Shown here piece by piece: positions 57,489 to 64,000 of a stretch of DNA of 64,000 nt (position 1 is its first letter; the number at the start of each line of letters is the position of its first letter). The notes under the pieces were generated by a model. The model was not told where the DNA came from, made no database searches, and saw only the letters and a list, made by a program, of their open reading frames with translations. The translations under genes were made by a program, and so were the position numbers. Source of the DNA: Eucalyptus grandis (taxonomy: Eukaryota; Streptophyta; Magnoliopsida; Myrtales; Myrtaceae); the NCBI RefSeq assembly GCF_016545825.1, contig NC_052614.1, forward strand, positions 44,643,212 through 44,707,211. The letters run 5' to 3'.

Positions 57489-59222
57489 CCATCCCAAATT
57501 GAGTAATGTTAGCCGTTGGTTTGATTCGACAATCAAAACTTTGATCAAACGTTCAAAAGTTGATTTCGAAGGCTCATTTATGATCTAGAAGTGCCAGGTA
57601 ATCGATCCAGTGGATTTGATTTGTGAAAACTAGAGCGAAAATCGAGAATCGCATCAAAATGCTCAGTTATGGGTCAAATTGCAATTTTATGAAAATCCGA
57701 TGACCAATATGCAAAATTTTGGGGAATTAAGGGTGCATAAATGAAATTGGCATTGTGAGAACTCTAGAACCAGTCGCTGGAGGTTAGGAACTAGTTGGAG
57801 AACGGCCGAACTAGCCATACCCGCCAACGGCTGGTCAAACCGGTCAGGATAGTTTGGTCCAATTCAACCAGGTTTTGATTGGTTTGGTTTGGTTTTGGTC
57901 TGTTCATTGACTTGGGACTTGGGACACCTGTGGGTCCAAAATTTATGCAATTTGGTCCTAATTGAAAAGGAATTTTATTCTAATAAAGAATAAATTGGCC
58001 AATTAAGATACAATTAAGCTAATCAAACTTTATGAACGTAACCTAGGAGTCCTTTATTGACCTAATTGAATTATCATCATGAAAGAAAATGAGTCAAAAT
58101 CATGAGTTTTTTTTAATTGAGCTTAAATGGCTAAAATGATCAAATTTACAATTTAAAGGCCAAAATTATAAATGAAGTAAAACTGAGTTCAATTAATGTC
58201 ATAATTGCCTTATTTAATGAATTACCCATGTATATGATCACTTATCACATTCAAATTGACCTTGAATTGAACAGCTCGAGCTTCTGTAAAAAATGAATTT
58301 AAACTTGATATCAAAATTAGACCTAGATACCATAACCATAAATTGGTCAATTTGAATTTTGTTGATTGAAGCTTAATTGCTTGGTTTTTCTTATGTTTGG
58401 AAGGATAAAATCTTTCAAATTGATAATTTATGGTGTGAATTTCTCAAAATTAATTTCGAATTTGGACTTATCTTAAGGAAATGAGTGAAAGACAATCATC
58501 CATTCACAAGTCATGAAGAATCAATTTTGGTCCCTAATTAGGACTCAAAAAGGCAATTGTATTTTGACCCAGAAATTTGTGAAATTAAATGCACGAGCAA
58601 ATTTAAAATAGTCCCTAAACGACACGTCAAAGAAGGAACTACACCTAATTATGACTAAAATAAAATCAATTTCATTTTTTTGTTGATTTAGAACCTAAAA
58701 CTGAGAAATTCGTAAAACAAGGTTCTTAACCGATTTTTATGAAATTTTTGACACAAAAGTCAAATTGATATTAAAAGAAATGTATTTGTGCATTTTTTTG
58801 TCAAATATTTTATCAAAAGTCAACCATTTAGTTGATTTTCCCTAAAATGTTGATTTTTTTGTCAAATATTTGAATTTTTGAGAAATTGATTTGACAAAAG
58901 TGAAATTAAGGCAAAACAACATCTTTTTGGGTAAATAATCAAATTTTGACTTGGGGTTGACTATTGGCCAAAGGGTTGACCAAAAAGTCAACCTGAAAGT
59001 TAACTGTTGACTTTTTGGGTTTTTCTTGAAAATAATTTGAAAATTGCTTTAAAACGATAATACAAAAGAAAGAAATAAAAAGTGACACTTTTCAGTCAAG
59101 AAACGGGTTCTGTCACTATCGAAACCCAAATCTCGGTTTTTTATATTTATCAAAGCGTTGACTAAAAAAATTAAGTGTCAACAAATTTTTTTTTTTTTTT
59201 TGGTTAAACTGTCATCGATGCA

Positions 59223-59903
59223 GGCCCTATTTGGTTTAGCATTCCCAAAGGGAATGCAAGTCCACCTCTACTGTTCATCTGTTGACTTTTTTTTTTTTTT
59301 TAAAACCGATCATCTTCCCCACAGCCCAACCGCCGTTGATCGGCGACGAGTTTCATCGGATTTTATTTTTAAATAATAAAAACCCTTTGCAAATGTTGGG
59401 TTCATCTTCTTTTTATTTGTCATTTTTATCTTTTGACAATTAATAGCTCAACTTTTTATCAATACACTAGAATGATCATTAATTAACAAAGATGATTAAT
59501 ACTACAATAATTAAAAGAAATTAGTCAAAGTTGAAAACAAACCTAAAAGAACCCTAGGCCAAAAGTTGAGCTTTGCACCTAATCTATAATCAAATTCTTT
59601 TAATATAATTTTTAAATAAATTTATTAATATATATCTTTTACATTACTCTCAACATTAAAATGTAAAAGGTTATATACTCATTGTTTCATTTTTGCAATT
59701 TTAAAAATACTAAAACTAAAAAACTTAGTTTGGTCACATTAAAGGGTTTTTCAAATATATTTTTACCAAATAGTTTTGCATTTCCCTAAAGCACTTTTTA
59801 GTTGTAGTTTACCAAACAATCTAGTATTTAAAAAAAACCCATTTGCCTCAAAGATATTTGCATTCTCCCAATGGTATTTCCCAAAGCCAAACCAAACGGG
59901 CCC
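59223..59903. mobile_element. Tourist-like TIR element, ~680 bp
   Basis: Left end GGCCCTATTTGGTTTAGC and the reverse complement of the right end GGGCCCGTTTGGTTTGGC form imperfect inverted repeats of about 20 bp, in the style of Harbinger/Tourist elements. A possible 3-bp duplication GCA lies at 59220-59222 and 59904-59906, which is not the usual TWA, so the boundary is uncertain. AT-rich interior, no transposase. Confidence 0.6.
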
Positions 59904-61080
59904 GCACTGCTAAAACTGAGTAAGTGTCATCAGAGAAATGAAACTAATGGCGAGATCATAAATTCTCTGGAAAAATAAAGGGAGTACAAAGTGTTCTGGC
60001 GAGAAACCGAAGCCTTACTCTGCCGTGTGGCTCCAAGATGCAGACGAGTTAGATTCTTGCTCATAAGAAATGGCACTCAGTGTGTCTGTGTTCCTATTTC
60101 CTAGCACTTGTGGGTACACTTAGTTAAATTCAGTTCCGCAGAGAAAATCAGAGGGATTATAGAAAGACAGAAAGCAGAGAATTGATTATTTATTTGTAAC
60201 TTTAATCTATGCTTCCTTTTCTAGGTATAAGATTATTAACTTTAGATCATTTGTTGGATCAATTCTCCAGGGGTGAAGCGGCGTGCTTCTTGGACTCGAT
60301 CGTATACTCTGCTGAGAGAGTATGCAAAGAATAAAATCTTAAACTTTTTGAGATAAATGACATTGTAAGGGCTTAAACTATTGCAATTTATGCAATCTAA
60401 TTCCTAAACTTCCAAAAGTCTCTTAGCTTCCCATAACAGCATCAATTAATTATTCATTAATATTTACAAGTTTTCATAATCACACTATTGTTTGAAATTT
60501 GGAATATCTTTTCATTTTTATTCATTTATTAAACCAAAACATAATAAAGTAACATTTCTTTTCAATTTTTATCTTTGGTAGCTATAAGTATTACAACATC
60601 AACATTTAAGTACATTTTAGCTTATGATCTCTAAAATAGTTCAAGTAGAACCTCGTTTACATCAATCCCTCTCTCTAGCTGCCATTTCCTGTAATTATCA
60701 TTTTCTTTTTTTGTAATTTTGACATTAATCTTCATACCTCAACCTCACGTAACTAAGGTCCCTCTATGCTTCCAATACTACTACTATATCTTGCATCCAC
60801 TCTTACTCCAAACGATTTCCGCATAAAAAAGTTGACATTTTACAAAAATGCACAGACATAAATTTTAAATGAACTTACATCACTTTATTTCTTGAATTTG
60901 TACTCTACAAAACATGTATAGTTGTCACTGCACGCTGCTAGCTTAGGCGCTCAGCTGATTGTGGCAACAAACCTCAACTCTACTGATTCGCAGTGACAAA
61001 ATGCTCCGGAAATACTTTCGACTTATGACAATTATAGGCTACTTTAACATCACAAACCGTGGGTCATGATCAAATTGTAG
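59904..61080. other. Unrecognised AT-rich stretch
   Basis: No gene. 60335-60425 has ACTTTTTGAGATAAATGACATT..AATTCCTAAACTTCC phrases like those near 7050-7150 (ends of small TIR elements), without a matching other end. Confidence 0.35.
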
Positions 61081-61448
61081 GAGAGTCCAGGTCCGCTCCA
61101 GGAAATATGGGCCTGAATGGTAAATAATATTACATAAAGAAATTATTTTCAAGAAAAATATTTTAATTTTCTTATGTTTGTTCATTGCTGGAAGTTTGAT
61201 GTCGACAAACTATAGAACGTGATTCGGACAAATAAACGTAGGTCTGGAGCATGATCTTGGGACCATGGCAGCAAGACTAGGGAACTCAAACCTTGTGCCT
61301 AGTATCCAAGTGCCCAGACCTAGACCCCGATCCCACAGCTCAAGATCCTTGGGGTCCGCCATTGGAGGTCGATCCAAGAACCGTGGCCCTAAATGCTTGA
61401 ATCTCGCCCTCGGTGTCCAAAATCTACATGCTTGGGTCCAAAGAATAA
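61081..61448. repeat. Dispersed repeat, copy 2, left piece
   Basis: Aligns with the GC-richer part of copy 1 (about 19600-19784): words such as GTCCAAAATCTACATGCTTGG against GTCCAAAGCCTAGGTGCTATGG, GTCGATCCAAGA and GGGAACT. It is interrupted at 61449 by a TIR element. Confidence 0.6.
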
Positions 61449-62023
61449 GGGTGTGTTTGTTTGTGTTTCTTTTTTCTGTTTATGAACACAAATTATGTTT
61501 TTTTGTTCTCGGAACACTTTGAAGAAACAAATTTTCTTTCTCTTCTTTCTTTTCTCTTTCTTTTCTTCTTCTTTTTTCTTTGGCCGGTCGCCGACCTCGG
61601 CCATGGCCAGTGACCACGGCCATTAAGGGCCAGCAACCTCATCGGAGCGTTGCTGGCCCTCAGCGAGGCCAAGCTCGCCCAGACAAGGCGAGGCTAACCT
61701 CGCGTCGGCCAATGACGCTCGACCTCGCCGGGGTCGGCGAGCCTCGCCGTGGCTGGGCGAGGCCACCGACCCTAGTCGGTCGGTTGCCGGCCATGGCCGA
61801 GGCTGGCGACCGGCCAAAAGGAAGAAAAAAAGAAAAAGAAAAATAAGAAAAATACAATAAAAATATTAAAACTATTAAAAGAACACAAATTTACCAAACG
61901 TGTTTCTGTTCTTTTTCTATTCTAGGAACAAGTTTACCAAATGCGTTCTTCGTTCAAAAATTGTTTTCTACTATTTCTGTTCTAGGGAACAATTTTTTAA
62001 CAGAAATGTTACCAAACGCACCC
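61449..62023. mobile_element. TIR element (Harbinger/Tourist-like) with TAA duplication, 575 bp
   Basis: Left GGGTGTGTTTGTTTGTGTTTC and right GGGTGCGTTTGGTAACATTTC (other strand), flanked by TAA at 61446-61448 and 62024-62026. The empty site in copy 1 of the host repeat has a single TAA at 19784-19786, which supports the boundaries. The interior has a poly-pyrimidine tract, a GC-rich core (61577-61825) starting TTCTTTGGCCGGTCGCC and ending GGCGACCGGCCAAAAGGAAG, and a poly-purine tract. The core is homologous to that of the hAT element at 11693-13048. No transposase. Confidence 0.8.
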
Positions 62024-62026
62024 TAA

Positions 62027-62457
62027 ATGTCTAGGGCGTTGGTTAGCGCACGCTCCCTTGTGTCCTTGGTTTAGGAGATGGGGTGTCCACTTACCTTAAG
62101 GTCTCGATTTTTACGAAATTCCAATTTTACAAATTTAGTGACTTTTACTCGAAATTCCAATGTAGTTATACTGACTAATTTTCACTAGAAATTGCTGGTG
62201 TGACAATATGTCACATGAAATGACCAGCAATGACTGGATTGTCATGTCAGCAATTATTGACTAATTAACCGGAAAGATTACATTAGAATTTCGTGTAAAG
62301 GTTTAGGATTATATTGACAAAATTGAAAAGTTTATGACTAAATAAGCATCTACACAATATGTTTATGACTAATTGAATAATTTTTCCTAAAAAAATTAAA
62401 TTGCATTTAAGATAAATAAACCTTTAAGGCACAATCTCATGAACTCGGTCATAGGAC
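62027..62457. repeat. Dispersed repeat, copy 2, right piece
   Basis: Continues the host repeat after the TIR element (AAATGTCTAGGGCGTTGGTTAG), then an AT-rich part matching 19325-19560. It then begins the GC-richer part again (GCACAATCTCATGAACTCGG, ATAGGAC) until a LINE interrupts it at 62458. The order implies at least a partial tandem arrangement in this copy. Confidence 0.6.
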
Positions 62458-62559
62458 TTTTTTTTTTTGTTTGGTCGGAAATGCGATATCTATTCATTCA
62501 CTTAGGTAAGTTCGAAGCAATTACATCAAAAGCATCAGCACATAGTAATTGACTAAGGT

Positions 62560-63180
62560 TGTCGGGGGGTTGGTTACCTAGTTTCGAGGGAGATAGTTCT
62601 CTCTTTGGGCTCTTGCTAGCCAATCTGCAAGCCTATTGAACTCTCTACTGCAGTGGGCCAAAGAAAGGCCCTAGAAGTCCTTTAGTTTTTCTCGGATCCG
62701 GTCCATTAACGCTGCCACTTCCTAGCTTGGCTCTGTCGCATCTTGAACAGCTTGCACGAGCAACAAGTAGTTAGAGTGTACTTGGAGGGTTCTGTTATAT
62801 CTGGTGGAGAGGAAGTCTAGGGTTTCCAAGAGGGCTAAGGCTTCCGCTTGTTCCGCTGAAGATGCAGCAACCATCTTCGAGAATCCGTTGACCAGGCGAC
62901 CCCAACAATCTTGGCAAATGCAAGCAATGGCGCCCTTGTTCTCAGCCGCTCGTCTGTTCTCCTCTAGATCTGGTGTTGCCCTGTTCTCGGCTGCTCCTCT
63001 ATTTTCCTCCAGATCTGGTATTGCACCTTCATTCCGGGCTCCCCTGTTTACAACCGCTCCTATGTTCTCCTCCAAATCTAGTGTTACCCTATTCTCAGCC
63101 GCTCCTCTGTTCTCCTCCAGATCTGGTGTTGCGCCTTCATTCCGGACAAAGGAGGCATTGATGTTGATTTTTAGCGAGTC
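62560..63180 (-). pseudogene. LINE ORF2: RNase H domain with an inserted minisatellite
   Basis: RVT_3-type RNase H. It starts LKINI-N-ASF (63170-63150), in which the first catalytic Asp is Asn (codon AAT, 63157-63159). Next come a 15-residue repeat (LEENRGAAEN and variants, 63140-62930), ACICQDCWGRLVNGFSKM, AEQAEALALLETLDFL (the catalytic Glu is present) and LQVHSNYLLLVQAV, in which the second Asp position is also Asn. The end is HCSREFNRLADWLAR (about 62600), with stops at 62722 and near 62670. The enzyme would be inactive. Confidence 0.75.
62930..63140 (-). repeat. ~45-bp minisatellite inside the LINE RNase H
   Basis: Four units containing GTTCTC(A/G)GC(C/T)GCTCCTCT followed by (G/A)TTCTCCTCCAGATCTGGTGT (plus strand), with a longer second-order piece carrying CCTTCATTCCGG near 63025 and 63137. 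It lies between the first two strands of the RNase H fold and adds about 70 residues. Confidence 0.8.
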
Positions 63181-63389
63181 CGAGTTCGGGGGTTGCCATC
63201 ATTGCGTGTGGGTGTCGTTTCTCTTTGATTTGTTCCTTTACTATTGTAGGTTGTGTAGTCTTCATTTAGAGCTATTGCTTTGGACAGGGTCTAATGCGGA
63301 TGAAGGGGGTTGTGTTCGAAGATAAACCGGTTCCGATCTTTCCAAATACACCCCACAGTAGTGGTGATTAGGTCGAATTTACTTGCACT

Positions 63390-64000
63390 TCTTGGGTCTT
63401 TTTTTTTTTTTAGTATAGCCATTCATCGAGTCGTGTTAACCCGAGTCTTGTGATTTTGATTTGCAAGGGGCTAGCTCTCCATATCTGAACTATCCAAGGG
63501 CAGAGCAATAAAGCGTGTTCAATGGTTTCGGCTTCATTCTTGCAAATTGGGCATAGCGGATCAGGTACGATTCTTCTTGTGCAAGTTGTCCACTGTAGGT
63601 AGTGCATTTTAGCAAGCATTCCAGAGAAACTATTTAACTCTAGGTAGAGTTTTAGATTTCCAAATAAATTTCCAGAGATCTGGCTTTGATTGGTGAGAGG
63701 AAGATGCTATTGTAGGTTGTGGGTTGGTTGCCTGATTTCTAGTGGTAAAATAGCCGCTTTTCACCGAATAAACCATTGATTTGTTGTTTATCTACATTAT
63801 TTTATCTATTGTAGTAGGTAATCCAATAGGGGTTGCGAGGATTTCCTTAACTCTTTGATTGTCAAACAATGACCTTATCATTACCTCGTTCCATTTTCCA
63901 TCCCTTTGCTCTATTAATGCACCCACTTTCTCTGGCTCATTTCTTGTCGCTAGCCCACCAATAGGTCCACTTTTTAACCATTTATGTTCTCTAACCGAAA
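63390..64000 (-). pseudogene. LINE ORF2: linker and zf-RVT domain
   Basis: In one frame with two stops: KWNEVMIRSLFDNQRVKEIL, then MVYSVKSGYFTTRN, LWKFIWKSKTLPRVK, and the zinc-binding zf-RVT region with LCPICKNEAETIEHALLLCPWIVQIW (about 63475-63560). The Cys/His pattern C-x2-C-x8-H-x4-C is intact. Stops occur near 63790 and 63630. In LINEs this domain follows RT and helps hold the RNA. The frame ends near 63400 in an A-rich run. Confidence 0.75.

Larger units (their letters stand above)
48340..59183 (-). mobile_element. Long minus-strand LTR-like region (Tat-type ends)
   Basis: On the minus strand it begins TGTTGACACTTAATTTTT at 59183, like the Tat LTR starts. It has a TATATATAT box at 57480-57488 and a purine/pyrimidine-rich leader after it. 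It reaches a block at 48490-48345 that matches the U5 block of the other LTRs in the window (GGTACCGAAATGTTGC, GGGTTTCTAGCTGACC, GTGGCAACTCCC). No protein domain lies between. If it is one LTR it would be about 10.8 kb including a nested 1.5-kb element and a three-unit tandem array, which is unusually long; a non-coding derivative or several overlapping LTRs are alternatives. The terminus at the low-coordinate end was not found. Confidence 0.5.
62458..64000 (-). mobile_element. LINE retrotransposon, 3' end (continues beyond window)
   Basis: Minus-strand element ending in a poly(A) tail (T11 at 62458-62468 on the plus strand). It carries the C-terminal half of ORF2: a linker with SVKSGYF (about 63745), a zinc-binding zf-RVT segment and an RNase H domain. 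The insertion point corresponds to position 19625 in copy 1 of the host repeat, where no LINE is present. The endonuclease and RT would lie beyond 64000. Confidence 0.8.

Overview
This is a stretch of plant nuclear DNA that is almost entirely transposable elements. I see no complete, undisrupted host gene. The organism is inferred from several things: plant LTR retrotransposons of the Tat/Ogre and Sirevirus types, a LINE with a zf-RVT/RNase H tail, plant-type TIR elements, and two copies of a DUF4220/DUF594 gene, a plant-specific membrane-protein family. A woody eudicot is likely, perhaps in the myrtle family, but the family is a guess.

Layout. 1-1624 is the end of a Tat-type LTR cut by the window edge. 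3190-6629 is the 3' part of a Sirevirus-like copia element: a broken env-like gene, polypurine tracts and an LTR. 10048-13439 (minus) is a DUF4220/DUF594 gene whose reading frame is split by a 1356-bp non-autonomous hAT element with a perfect 8-bp target duplication. 14592-17745 is a solo LTR of 3154 bp with a perfect 5-bp duplication. 17746-22804 holds short repeats, a TIR element and an LTR remnant. 22805-38708 is one complete Tat/Ogre-lineage gypsy element with a perfect TTATC duplication. It carries an extra ORF1, gag, protease, RT, RNase H and only the end of integrase, plus a 14-copy minisatellite before its 3' LTR.

39425-45395 holds repeat fragments and the 5' half of a second Sirevirus-like copia element (LTR, PBS, gag, protease, start of integrase). 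It abuts a heavily decayed DUF4220/DUF594 paralogue (45506-47440, minus). 48340-59183 is a long minus-strand LTR-like region. It contains a 201-bp tandem duplication, a nested long-TIR element and a three-unit array of about 1.65-1.7 kb repeats. 59223-62457 has two TIR elements and a dispersed repeat. 62458-64000 is the 3' end of a minus-strand LINE.

The retroelement genes decayed mainly by substitution: the visible in-frame stops are mostly explicable as C-to-T or G-to-A transitions, as expected of methylated, silenced DNA. Three points deserve most attention: the frame-exact hAT insertion in an otherwise open gene, a GC-rich palindromic core shared by two TIR elements with different ends and different target duplications, and the array and minisatellite structures inside the LTR elements.
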